Shown piece by piece: positions 35,210 through 47,560 of a stretch of 64,000 bases of DNA (its first letter is position 1; each line of letters starts with the position of its first letter). Origin of the DNA: Atrichornis clamosus. Taxonomy: Eukaryota; Chordata; Aves; Passeriformes; Menuridae. The notes beneath the pieces were generated by a model, which worked only from the letters and a program-made list of their open reading frames with translations, made no database searches and had not been told where the DNA came from. The stretch lies in the NCBI GenBank assembly GCA_013400975.1, contig WBMZ01006359.1, forward strand, positions 1-64,000, written 5' to 3'. The position numbers were made by a program, and so were the translations under genes.

Positions 35210-35545
35210 TGCAGTCTCACTGTGCAACCAGTGCTTCACTGTATTTTAACATTAGAAAGTTCATTCTTTAAAGGGTAGTCAGAAGTTTTCTTGCACATTA
35301 AATTCATTTCCTCTTGTCCTCCTCAGATGTGGAAAAAGGATTTTTCCTTTCTCCTTATGACATGCATTTGAAAACTACCCTCAGATTTCAGCGCACTCTT
35401 TTCTTGATTAACAGTCCTACTTCCATCCAATTTTCCTTTGCAATTAACATTTTCTAAATTAATGATAATTTTTTGTTTCTCGTCTCTGGTCTATGCTCTT
35501 TTTGACATCCATTGCCCAAAACTGAATTCTTCAGGTAAATGCAGT
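35210..35545 (-). mobile_element. Ancient CR1/L3-type LINE remnant, 3' region, antisense
   Basis: The plus strand reads 'aaccagtgcttcactgtatt', 'attcatttcctcttgtcctc' with 'ctcagatgtggaaaaaggat', and then 'tctctggtctatgctctttt' with 'cattgcccaaaactgaattc'. This follows the antisense of the old amniote CR1/L3 3' region block by block (CAGTGCTTCAC, CATTTCCTCTTGTCCT, CTCTGGAC..., GCCCAAAACTGGA). Divergence is high, so insertion probably predates modern bird radiations. Confidence 0.65.
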
Positions 35546-37639
35546 TCAATAGGAAACACAGTAAAGTTCATGGAGCTCTATCTGATGCAGGAGACTCTTA
35601 ATTCACAAAAGTGATCCCTCTGGATTCTGCAGAGACACTGAACTAAATGCTGCTTTGTGAGAAAGGAGTGCAGTCCTGATTCTACATCTGCCAAACTTTA
35701 CTGCAGGGATCATTTTCCTCATCCATCACTTCAGTCATATTCTTTTTTCATTTCACAAGCCATGACAATGTCTTTTTCTGTATTAAATGTAAGGTCTTTA
35801 TTTTCACTTGCAAATTCCTGGATAACCCTATTCCTTTCTTGTCATATGCACTTCTTAGCATACTCGCTCACCTTCCATCTCTCTGTTCTCAAATCCCAAA
35901 TTCCTGGATTTAAGAAAGTTCCTTTGTGATTTCTCTTACTTAGGGCCTCATGCTTTAGGAAAATTCTTTGTAAACAGCCAGAGTTGAGCAACAATCTTCC
36001 TTTTACAGCCTTCTTAAAACCCTGTTTCTGAAAACAGGGGAGCTGGGCCACTTGTGCACCACACAGGGCAGTGCACCAACCCAGCACAGCTGTGGTACTT
36101 CTTTGTTCTCTCTGTCTACATGCTCTTGTCTCATCTCATCTCTCCTTTACATTTACAAGGAAAGCTTTTTGGAGTATAGGACATAATTTATGTCTGAAAT
36201 GAGAAGTACCTCACACAATAGATTTGTTTATAGTGAATATGATAATCCCGACAATGACAGTGGTAAATGTGCTAGAGAGATATGGCCCTATGCAGACCCT
36301 GCTGTTCCTTCTGCAAGGAGCCAAGTATTTCCAAGACAACTCTTATGTATGTTTTTCCAAGCCATAGAATTATGCTTTAATAGTATTTCCACAGGAGAGC
36401 AAGGTGAGCCAAGGACCGGTCATTACAGAGGCTTTTCCGTGTAATTGAGTGGTTCAAGAAAACATTATGAAAGATTATCTTGTCAAAAGATGTAAATCTG
36501 AAGAACAGCTGGTAATCACATGAAGATCCTGCTCATCTATAAATTAATATGTGCCACTGGGGATACTGACAATTTGTCTTGGAAGTGAAATTGTTGAGAA
36601 GAGATTTTGGTGCTCAATGAGCAAAAGATATGACACTTATAAAAACAGTGCTATATTTATGACACAGTACAACAGTTAATTGGTTTTAGATATATCTAAA
36701 ATATAGATATATCTAGATATAGCTAGAAATCCAGCATCTATTTTTGATATCTATGTGTGGGTGTGTGTAAAAATGAAATTGCATTCCATCTTGAGAAAGA
36801 GAAAACTTCCTTTGTTAACTCATCAGAAGAGCATGGCTTCTACCAAAAGAGCTCAATAAAACATATTTGCAATTTTGTGGGGTTCTTCATTGAGCAAATG
36901 GTTTTCTTACAGCCCTCCTCCTCCACTGCTTTAATTTTACAGCATAATGAAAACAAGATGCAGCAAACTGTAACTGAGCTAGGATCAGAAGAACAGTTTT
37001 AGAGGGGTAACAGCTGAATACATAGCTTAACAGTTACATAACTGGAAGGAAGGCCAGAAGACATAAATGTTTCTCATTTATCCATGCATATGCACATAGA
37101 CATAATGAAAAATGGTTGCTAAATATGCACTGATGCCATAAATATGTGTGCATAAATAGGTAAGATAATCAGACATCCAGAAAACTAAGCTTGCTTTATG
37201 TAGTTAAATTTAAAATAGATTTGGTGGTGGTTGACTGTCAACTTTGCTATGTGTGTGCGGGAGGATTGACACTACTGTTTTGTTGATATGTGGTACAAAA
37301 CACCATAGATATTTCCATCCAGGGGCTCCCAAACAGAAATAAGGTAGCTTTATGTATGCATTAGTGAATCCCTTCAAGTTAATACCCATCTCTCTATTCC
37401 CTGCCTCGCTTCTTCCTAGAGCATACACTCTTCCACAGAGAAGCCTTCTCACCTATCTGATGCAGATCCCATCTCTTCAAGTTAGGAAACCTACGTTCAG
37501 CACCAAATTAGGGTTCAGTGCTCTCGTTTTTGTTTTTATTTAGCACTATCAAAATCAGAGAGTTTCCTTCTCTATATTTTGTATCCCACCTGTCCTCAGG
37601 TCCAGTCTTCTTCATCACCTCTTCTACCAGGTAACAAGT
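35546..37639. other. Intronic sequence, nothing recognised
   Basis: Moderate ORFs occur (35657-35929 plus, 35842-36087 minus, 36757-37002 plus) without splice signals or motifs. It contains the AT palindrome at 36685-36700. Confidence 0.5.
36685..36700. repeat. Perfect 16-bp AT-rich palindrome in a TATC/GATA-rich tract
   Basis: The sequence TTTAGATATATCTAAA equals its own reverse complement. It is followed by further 'atagatatatctagatat' sequence to about 36722. It is probably a simple-sequence tract. Confidence 0.9.
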
Positions 37640-37903
37640 GAGAGAATGAGAGGAAATGGCCCCAAGTTGCACCAGGGGAGGCTTAGATTAAGTATTAGGA
37701 AAAATCTTTTCAGTGAAGGGGTTGTAAAGCATTGGAACAGACTGCCCAGGGAAGTTACGGAGTTACCATCCCTGGAAGTATTCAAAAAGACGTGTGGGTA
37801 TGGCACTTGAGGACATGGTTTAATTGTGAACATGGTGGTGGTCCTAGGTTGATAGTTGGACTTGATTATCTTAATTGATTCTATGATTCTATGATTTATG
37901 TTA
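37640..37903 (+). mobile_element. CR1 LINE fragment, 3' end, sense
   Basis: The segment carries the CR1 blocks 'aggcttagattaagtattag', 'cattggaacagactgcccag', 'accatccctggaagtattca' and 'gatagttggacttgattatc'. It ends in terminal 'attctatgattctatg' repeats. It is similar in length and structure to the copy at 7565, in the same orientation, and 5'-truncated. Confidence 0.92.
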
Positions 37904-40900
37904 TCTTTTTTCTGTTGTTGATGATCAGTTGATTTTAGATTTATTTTGTCTTAATTTTAATATGAGAAGAACAGGATTTGAGTCTCAGTTTTTTCTATGC
38001 TGAGTTTCATGCAGCTAAGTCGTGCAGTATTTTTACGTGTTTGATATTTTCTTAATGTAAAAGCACCTTTTCATTGAGTGAGGTAAATAGCCTGTCCGAC
38101 TTTTGAGGCTTTGTACCTGGGAAACAAAGGGAGCACTACAAATTTCTTCTAAGTAGTTATTTTTTTCCTACTCCAGATTCCAGGCTATGACTAGACACAG
38201 GCTGAATTGTGATCTAGATTGTGACTGTTCCCTTTGTGGTCAAAGGCAATGATGCTCTGATTGCAGACCTGCACCCCAGTTTCCATCCTATAACCTCAGG
38301 AAGAAAGGAAAGGACAGCCTTGATTTTACTTTTTCTCTCCTTTGAGTATCTAGTGGCATTTCCAGCAAAGACAATCCGTTCTGTACCTGAGAGGAGTATC
38401 ATCTATCCCTACATCTGCTATTCAGTTCAAATAGCCTGGGGGCTTTCTAGAGTTACTGGAATCATTCTGTGAAAGCCCTCCTGAGGTCTTTTGGTACAGC
38501 ATCCCAGATCAAATAGATATGCTGCATCTGCCTGCTCTGACCTATGCCGTGATGCTGATGGATAAGACTCTATTTCGGTTCATTTGCTTTAGCAAGCACT
38601 GGCTGAAGTGCAGCTTCTGCTGTGTGTAATGGCAGATGCTGCCAAACGTGACTCACATTTTCTCTTCGTTCCCAGTGCCGCAGCCTTTCCAGTTGCTTCT
38701 CAGCATGAGGAGCAAACTTATTTCTTAATTTAAAAAAACCAAACAAACAAATTGGCAAGAGCCCCAGACATCTAGATATTTTGGGTAAAAGACTGTGCTC
38801 ATTAGCATTTCTCCAATAGAGAATAGCAAATTTCCAAACCATACTGTCTGAGACAGGATCCTAACCCTATGAAATTATGTGGCTCTGAAGAGAATGGAAG
38901 ATAGTACCTCTCCAAGAATTAAGAGCTTCTCTATCATATTTTCCTTGCTGGATACATACGCACCATAACACAATAGTTTAATGCTTTTGTTTTTCAGAAA
39001 GAAAGACTACAGTGATGGAGCTGCTCTATGTGATTTAGTTTATCCTGTGAATTTTCTGTAGTATAGGATGTCCACTCTTGTCTTCTGGACAAGATTGTCT
39101 GAGAAGTAAATAGAGATACCGTTGCCACGAACTCTGCCCACATCTTTTTACCACGTTTACAGTTTCCAGCTTAGCTTCTTTGAATATGCACTGGAAAGAT
39201 GAAGAATCCATTTCTTTGCAATATCTTTCTTCCCTCTCCCCTTCTTCTGGAGGAATCAGGCTGTTCTCTTCTGCTCATCTTGTATAGTACTGCCCAAATA
39301 GGATAGAACTTCTGTAATTTCAGAAATATAAGGTGCAGAAGTCTGTTCCAGTCACCAGCAAGGTAGAGGGATGGAAGTTCTGTTAAGTCTTTCCTTTTCA
39401 TCCAGAGCCCTCATGCAGTTCTCCTCTGGAGGGTTTCAGAACCTGCCACGGTGGCTTTCAGGAAAGCACATTGTTGTCTGCTTGGAGGAAACGTGAATGT
39501 AGCTGTGCAGTGGAATGCGCTCCAAAGTACCAGCCACGCTCTTCTTTACCCAGCAGGGCAATACCAACTCTTCTGCTCCAGAGCCAGTCTGTTTCCAGGC
39601 TCTTTGTTCCTTTTATTTTCATTGGCCCACCTTGCATTGCAAATCTGCTTCTTCTTAGAGACCTGAGAAAGCCAAAGCAAAATGGTATGAATGTAATTAG
39701 CGTAGTCTAGCACGGTCCCATAAAATTCAGGTTGGCAACTGCACCCAAATTGTTTCCCTATGCATCTTATCTGCCAAGCACAGAAAGTGGCTGGAAAGAC
39801 AGTTCAGTCAGGGCTGGGATTTGATTTCTGAGTGGGGCCCATGAATCTAAAAGCAGTTCTTTTAAAGAGTCTTTGCTTTATATTTTTTTATTTTCCCTTT
39901 CCATTTAGGTCTGCTTACATAATCTTTTCTTTGTCCTGTGTTCAATCCTCATTAAAGTTCTGTTGGATTTTTATTTATACTTTACTCATACCAAAATATA
40001 AAATAGGGTTTGGGGAATAAAGCTGTAATTTAGGATCTCTTCCAATTTCAGTCTCTGGCTTGGGTTCCTCTCATTGCTCATCCCAGCATGCAGAGCCCTC
40101 ATGAGCAGTTGTGGTTGTGAGTCCCAGTCACTCCTGAACTGATCTGAGAGCATTTGCAGGAACTGACTTGAAGATTGGCTTGTTACTATGTCTTGAGCTC
40201 TGTTATAAGAAGTTGCCAGGTTTGTCTGTTTCTGCAGTGAGTTTTGGCTCCATTTCCATCTCCGAGAAATTTTAAATATTCTTTTTCAAAAGTTGGCATT
40301 GCTGATACCAGAACAGAGTACGTTTTGTAGCACTTGATTTGATTTCTGTACTTAAGGTTGTTTTCTTTCCTCTCAAACGACTGTACTAACCTACTGATAA
40401 AATTCCTTTTCCACAGTCCTTGATTAATAAGTAACATGGACTATGCTGGCCTGGAAGGAGAGGATTCAGAGCAAAGTGCTGCATTTTAATATGAAGTGAA
40501 ATGAATCTATTTGCACAAAATTATGTGAAAAGAATAGACTTCCAAGAAACAATGGTGTTGATGGTATTCTGCTTCTATTAGTTTGATCTGCAGCCTTGCT
40601 AATTCTAATTTCATGTAGGCTTAAGGTGACCTGTTTCTCAGTGTACAGATACCCATCCTGCATACAACACCATTTGAATGCAAAGATCCATCCCTGGTGT
40701 TGATCATTCTGTAGGGTACCGTTACAGGTTTTCTCATCAGTGGTAAAAAAACATGACGTTATTTAGTTGGCTTTAAAGAGAAACCGTGCATGAAATAAAA
40801 GACGTAGAAATGACAGAGATGCTGCAAAGAAAAAAAGAAATTAAATAAAATGAACAAAAAAAAGTAGGTCAATTTGGGCCTAACTTTTTTCAAGTTGTTC

Positions 40901-42139
40901 CTTTTAAATATGAAGAGCAAAGAAGATAGGCAGATGGGAGTACAGAAAAGGGAAATAAGCCAAAGTGATTAGCCTGGTGACCTTCCCTTATTTCTGGTGG
41001 ATTTTGTATTTATGTGCACTGTGCCATTGTTTCTGATGAATAAAATTAACATACTCAATTTATATCCTAAAAGATGCCTAAATTCAGTAATTTTCTCAGT
41101 ACTGCAATTCCAATTTAAGGTGCAAGTTCTATACTTTGGAAATTATTTGTGGTACTTATTTTTCTATATTTTGCATATTTATATGTTCAGATCGAAGATC
41201 CCTAAAAAAAGAGAATAATAGTTCTATAAAATAGCATTAGGACTAATTAAGAAAAGAAAATAGCTCAGAACAGTGGCATTCTCCTGGGGTTTTGTTCATA
41301 TGCTCTTTTTAAACAATTGAACATTGAGTCACTCAGCAACAGATTAGCTTATTCATCAGCTTTCTAAGAGCTAAATTTCAATGGATTTCTTCCCTTTCTT
41401 ATATTCTTTCAAATGATTTATGTAAAGGAAGGTTTTTGTTATGTTGGTAAGGGTTTCCCAAGAACTTTCCAACTAATGCTTAGTTAAACAAATGGAGTAG
41501 AAATTTATACTGTAATTAGTTTGATGAGTGGATTGTGTTGCACAGACCGTATTATCCAGAGTTTTCTACTAAGGAAATAAAGAAATGAAAAATTAAGGCA
41601 AAGAAAATTAAGGTATTTCACTTGTGGCTGTTATTTATTACTTTAAAACATAATTATAATTAATGATAGCTTTAAAGTACCTTGTAGTGTTCTCTTTAAC
41701 TCTTCTTTGAATGTTTGCTAGGCATTTTGGGGAACTTGTTATTTGGATGAGATTCACAGTGTCTTTTTTCAGGATGGCCAGAAACAGAAATTTTGAAGGG
41801 CATCAATATAGCCTGGCGAGTAGGCTTATGTGGAATATGCTGCTAACAATATGAGACTCATCCTCCACCCAAAAGACTTGGCTCCTATTTCCTGTGGAAA
41901 TAGATTTATTCAAGTAATTTTGCTTCAAAAATGCAGTGGCTTGAAAAATAGTAAATATGGATATTTCTTATATCCAAAAAGGTGTCTGAGTTCCTCTGCC
42001 TGTTTTCTAAACTCTTGGTATCAAAACCTCCTGTAGAAATGTATGCCATAATATAATTTCCTGTTTCAAGAAAAATGTGTTTCTTATTCCCATTTTTAAA
42101 ATTCATGGCTTTGGATGTTGGTGTTCTGGGGTTACAAAT
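37904..42139. other. Intronic sequence, nothing recognised
   Basis: About 4.2 kb. Short ORFs on both strands (for example 38570-38842 minus, 39171-39401 minus, 39451-39710 plus) show no splice sites or family motifs. The 'tttttcag' acceptor-like site near 39000 opens only 21 codons before a stop. Confidence 0.5.
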
Positions 42140-42560
42140 TAAGACAGAGGCCTTGATATACCTTTTATATGTATGCTCTTTTGAATATCTTCCATGCTGT
42201 AATTTCCTTCTAGTAGCAATTGTTCCTTTCTTTTCATGCTCTTCTCCATAGTTTTTAACAACTGAGTGGTTCCTCTGTGAATCCTCTCGAAGTTTGTGAT
42301 TCTGCTTTTGGGAGATGATGAATGCTTCTGTGATGTCCTATGTGACACTGCACACTAATTCACAGAACGACATCACCATGTTATCAGTGTCATTCTCCTT
42401 CCTTCTCTATGTGAATTCTAACATCTCATCAGCTTTTTTTGGCTAGAGCAAGCCAGAGAGTGGAGTATCACTGAGCTGTCATGGTGAAAAAATGCTCCAT
42501 TTATTTAGGAAGTAAACAGACCCTCTTCTTGCTCTAGCTATCCCAGCTGCTAATGTTTCC
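42140..42560 (-). mobile_element. Probable ancient CR1/L3-type LINE remnant, antisense
   Basis: Plus-strand wording such as 'catcaccatgttatcagtgt', 'tcattctccttccttctcta', 'gtgaattctaacatctcatc' and 'actgagctgtcatggtgaa' resembles the antisense of an old CR1/L3 3' region. It is weaker than at 35210 and the edges are uncertain. Confidence 0.4.
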
Positions 42561-45500
42561 ATATAGTCCTACACTTCACCACCTGGCCAGTTATTCCCCC
42601 AGGTCCATTTTCAAGCTGCTCTGTTAAGATGCTGTAGCCTGTTTCAGCTGGGTTAGCTGTAATGGTTTTCGTGGTAGGTCTTGGGAAACCTGCTTCCTTT
42701 TCAGTGGAAGAGATGATGGTGGTGCCTGCAAGAACTGTTCCACCAGCAAATCATGGGGTGATGAAGGGGGGCAGTAGTGGTACGTATGAGGAGGGCAGGG
42801 TCTCAGGAATAGTATCTGAGTAGTGGGGACCAGGACCTGCAGGTGGAATGTCACAACAGCAGAGAATGTGTGTCAGCATACCAAGGCCATTTTCCAGCCT
42901 GTATCACATTATTTTGCTTTACAGGGCATCACCTCTTATTTATCAACACCTTTTCTGTCAGTTCCTCTGTAATTCACCTGCTGAGCGTGCAGTAAGTATG
43001 TTTGTAAGGGGTAGCTCTGCTACAGTAATCCAATCCTAAGTTTCAGATTGTTGGAAATATAAGTGTTTTGAACAACTTGCACAAGTATCTACTGTCTCCT
43101 TGAAGGCAGCTTTGATACCTAGTGTCTGTTTTTCACTGATAAGTATTTACACTGGAGAAAGCAACTCAGCATAAGCAACTTTGTCTATTAGCATCTACGT
43201 TTACATAGTCTTTTAGAGTACTCACACCTCTCATGAAGCTGTTGCATTTTTTTTGTTTGGTTCAAAATTTTCACATTTATGAGGTACCTCCCCTAAACCT
43301 CAGTACTGCAGAGAGGTCAGGAAGTACCACTGCAGACCTTCATGGGACTATTCAGTGAGGCACGACAAGGGCTGTACAACTGCAGTTCTGTGGAAAACGC
43401 TGTTTCTACTAAATGCGTGTGGTGTTTTTGACTTTTTACATGTAAGGAGAGGTGGTCATCCCTACTAAAGGCAAAACCAGGCATGTTTGCAGAGCACTTT
43501 ATTCAGAAGTTTATTCTGTGACATGACCAATACCCTACACAGAATGCCTGGCTCAGCTGTAAATGTTTGCACTGTAGACACCTATTACTAGATGAAATCA
43601 ATCCCACCCGTGCAATGTACTGTACTGTTAGATTAACTCAAAGTATTGTTCCAAGTGCCAAAATCTAACACCTTGATGACTGGGAATATAAAAGCACTTA
43701 TTTTTCAAATAAATTACACACATGAATCACTTATTTTCAATATTGATTTGTTCTTATTTTTCATACCTTACATTATTTTGATTTGTCAGTATTTATGACA
43801 AAAATATTGCAATGGAAATTCTGATTTTTCTCTTGAGTCCTCATTTTCATTTATCCTATTATGTTCTTGAACTGAGTCTCTTCTGTGCACGTGCCTTAGC
43901 CACCGCTGAGAACACTCATGTTCTGTAACAGGCATCTCCCTGGGGATAAAAGAGTTAGGGGTAGGGATAAGGATATACCAGGAGGTATCCCTTTGCAGTA
44001 CAGGTTTTCAGGTGACCTGTACTTTATGTTCATAGCCCCCTTTAAAATTGTTTGCTCAATTAACCACTCACAAAAAATGTTACTTGCTACATTTCATATT
44101 TCTCCAAAACAAAAAAGGCAAAATCTTATTATCTGCAATTACAAGCTTTATGGGTTTGGTTTTGTTTTTTCAACAAAAAAGAAACATAATTAATAAATTT
44201 AAGCAGTAAATATCCCTAACAACCTCCTTTGCTGATTCCAATTAATAATGTCTTCTGAAGTATTACTACATCTCTATTGTGTTTATTCTGAATTTTGAAC
44301 TTCTCCATCAAAGCTAATTGATTCTGAAATGCCCAACCAGTAAGGTTTACTAACAGTTTCCCCTGCAAAACTGTTAAGGTAGCTGTGCTTTTTTTCACAA
44401 TGTCAGCATCTCAGAACAAGTTCAGGAGACTCTCAGGGGTGAAAAATTTAGCTGCATAATGTCAGCTATTAGATAAAGGCAGTGACAAGGATAGTGCAGC
44501 TAAATATCCACTCTCTAATTACATTCTCTTTGAAAATTAGAAGTATATGAAAATATAAAAGTTATTACAGTAATGTACAAGTTCAATGCTCTTGGTTACT
44601 AATATTAAATAAGCTTTCTGACAAAGCAGGATCCTTAGACTCAACCTTTCTCTTTGGCTCCTAGAAAAAACTTAAAAGCAAACAACTTAAACAATACTTG
44701 TAAAGTATAATTTTACCTTCAAAGTGTATACATTAGAGTCCTAAACTATATCCATTGCTTAGATGCTAAGCAATATGTTCAATATGCCTGGTTCTATAAG
44801 TTAACATAAAGCTTACATTATGGGATTTTCAGGATAATAATATTAAAAAGCTAAATGTTGCAAACATAATTTTTTAAAATTCCCACTTTGCTAATGTCTT
44901 AGGAGACCAGTATGTGATAAATTATCTCTGTTACCAAATGTATAAATCTTTGAAAATAACATATGTGTTACATGAATAGCTCATCTTTATTCTACTAACA
45001 TGATGCCTCTTTTATTAAATTACTACACTCTTGTTTAACTCTTATACCAAAGATCTAAAATCTGTAATGTATTGCACAGAAACAAAGCCAACCCTTCAGG
45101 TAGGTGTCTGAGAAGCATAACTGATTTTCATTGCATTATTGTAAAAAAATGCTATAGAAAAATCAACAGAAATCACTAGTGGCACTGTTTAACATATCCT
45201 GACTTGTCGAGTCTTTCTGTATTGACCTTTTCCTTTATGTTTCCTAGTTTTCTCTTGTAACACCAGAAGAACAAGGTCTGTAATTGTAATTAGATCAATC
45301 TGACAATGAGTCACTCTCTGGCAGCTAAAGAGGAATTGGGAGAAAAATAATCTAATCTTAAACATGAGTAGTATTTGCTGGAGGGAAGGGAGGAAGGGAG
45401 GGTGTATGTAATTTTTTTTTAAAGGAGAATGTAAAATGTGACAGGAATTCATTAATGTTTTTTCTTAAATTTTCTTCATAATCTTGTGCTTTGTGATCTA

Positions 45501-45719
45501 GAGTAGTTCCTGAGTATGTTGAAAATTCAGTGCTGTGTTGAAATCACCTGTTAATACATATTTTCTTGTGTATGCAAAATGGCATGTTTCAGTTTTCAAT
45601 TACATAGTTAGGGGCAGAACTAGTGGCAGAAAAAAGGCCATGTCTATTTTTGTATCCATTATCCACTGGCACCAGTTCAGAAATTGTAAACATCTCTAGT
45701 AGGCACCTGAGCATCCTGA
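42561..45719. other. Intronic sequence, nothing recognised
   Basis: AT-rich sequence. The part at 44400-45150 is especially AT-rich and lacks ORFs. No family was recognised. Confidence 0.5.
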
Positions 45720-47560
45720 TCATGGAATGGTTTATATTGAAAGGGATCTCAAAGGTCATCTAATTTCAATCCCTCTGCCATGGACAGGGATGCCACCCAC
45801 TAGATCAGGTTGCTCAGAGCCCCTCCAACGTGTCCTTGAACACTTCCAGAGATGGGGCATCCACCAGCTCTCTGGGCAGCCTGTGCCAGTGCTTCACTTC
45901 CCTCTGAGTAAAGAATTTCCTCCTAACATCTAATCTAAATCAATCTTCTCTTAGTTTAAACTGGTTGCCTGCTCCTATTGCTATGAACAATGGCTCTCCC
46001 ATTTTTTTTATAGGCCCCATTAAGTATTGCAAGACTGCAATGTGGTCCTTCCAGAGCCTTCTCTTCTCCAGGCTGAACAACACCAGCCCTCTCACCTGTC
46101 TTTATAGGAGAGATCATCTCTCATGGCCTCCTGATCATCCTCATGGCCTCCTCCGGACATGCTCAAACAGATCCATCCATGTCTTTCCTTTGCTGCAGGC
46201 CCCAGAGCTGGACACTGCACTCCAGGTGGGGTCTCACCAGATTCAAGCAGAGGGGCAGAATCACCTCCTGGCCCTGCTGGCCATGCTGCTTTGGATGCAG
46301 CCCAGGATGTGGTTTGCCTTCTGGGTGTGAGCACACAGTGCTGGCTTGTGTCCAGCTCTACATCCGCGAGAACCCCCGAGTCCTTCTCCGCAGGGCTGCT
46401 CTCAGTGAGTTCCTCTCCCAGTCTGCTCTCATGTCTGGGATTGCTTCGACACATGTGCAGCCCCTTGCACTTGGATGTGTTGAACTTCATGAGGTTCCCA
46501 TGGGCCCACCTTTCAAGATTGTCCAGGTGCCCCTGGGTGCCATCCCATCCTTTTTTTGTGTCAACTGCACTGCTCAGCTTCATGTCATCTGCAAGCTTGC
46601 TGAGGGTACCCTTGGTCTCACTATGTCATTGATAAAGATATTGAACAGCACTGGTCCTAAGACAGAGCCCTGAGGGGCACCACTTGTCACTGGCCTCCAC
46701 TTGGACACAGAGCCATTGACCACAATTCTCTGGCTGTGTTCATGCAGCCAATTCCTCATTGACCAAATAGTCTACTGTTCAAATCCACGTCTCTCCAATG
46801 TAGAGGTGAGAGTGTCATATGGGACTGTGTCAAAGGCTGTACAGAAGTCCCGGTAGGTGATATCACTCAGTCTTTCCAGCAGTTGCAGTCATTCCATCAT
46901 AGAAAGGCAACAGATTGGTCAGGCAGGATTTGCCCTTATGAAGCAGTGCTGGCTGTCTTCCTGTGCCTTAACATGGGTTTCATGAGGATTGTCTCCATGA
47001 TCTTCCCAGGCATTGAGATGAGGCTCTCTAGTTCCCCAAGTCTTACTTAGTGCTATTTTAAAAAAAATATGATTCTCTTTTTCCAGTGACCAGGGACTTT
47101 GCCTGACTGCCATGACTTTTCAAATTTGATGCAGGGCGGCTTAGCAACAACATCAGCCAGATTCCTCAGAACCCTGGGATGCATGTCATCAGGTCCCATA
47201 AACTTCTGGCTATTCAGCTTCATTGAGTAGTCCTGAAGCTCCTTTTCTCTTGTAGTGGGAGAGACTTCACTCCCTCAACCCCACCTGGAGGTTCAGGGAC
47301 GTGAGAGACATTCAGGGACTTGCGATCCTGTGCTGGTGAAAGCCACCGTTCTTGAGAGGCCTAAGTACAGCCTCAATCTTGGCATAGAAATCTCCAGCTG
47401 GCCTTTGTGAAATGCTGAGCTCTGGGCGTGTTTGAGTTCCTTGTCCTCTCTGAAGCCTGCCTGACTAAACATTTTATCCTCTATAACCTCGAGGTCCAAG
47501 CTTGGATTACACTTTTGAGAATAGGCACAGAACTGAGCAATGACTGTTCCCTTCACAAGA
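45720..47560 (-). mobile_element. CR1 LINE, long copy with reverse transcriptase C-terminal half, degenerate
   Basis: This 1.85-kb copy is the longest repeat in the window. Reading the minus strand from 47560 down, relics of ORF2 reverse transcriptase appear. A '[12 protein letters not shown]' block is near 46640. A 'LSKLADD' block lies at about 46600-46585, where the catalytic YADD/FADD motif has become LADD. Then come 'LDNLERWAHGNLMKFNTSKC' and 'SNPRHESRLG', typical of the thumb and C-terminal region. It ends in 3' UTR blocks near 45730-45960. Frame changes (for example between the INDI and LADD blocks) and stops make it inactive. The terminal octamer repeats are worn away. The 163-codon minus ORF at 46092-46583 and the long plus-strand ORFs here are relics or shadows of it. 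Confidence 0.93.

Noticed and set aside
38999..39062. Possible terminal exon after a TTTTTCAG acceptor
   Set aside because: Only 21 codons before a stop, wrong phase relative to the known exon, and no coding bias.
45727..46330. Plus-strand ORFs in the 3' region of the CR1 copy
   Set aside because: They are translations of antisense CR1 noncoding blocks.
46143..46673. Plus-strand ORFs of 176 and 157 codons
   Set aside because: They are antisense shadows of the CR1 reverse-transcriptase fragment on the minus strand.
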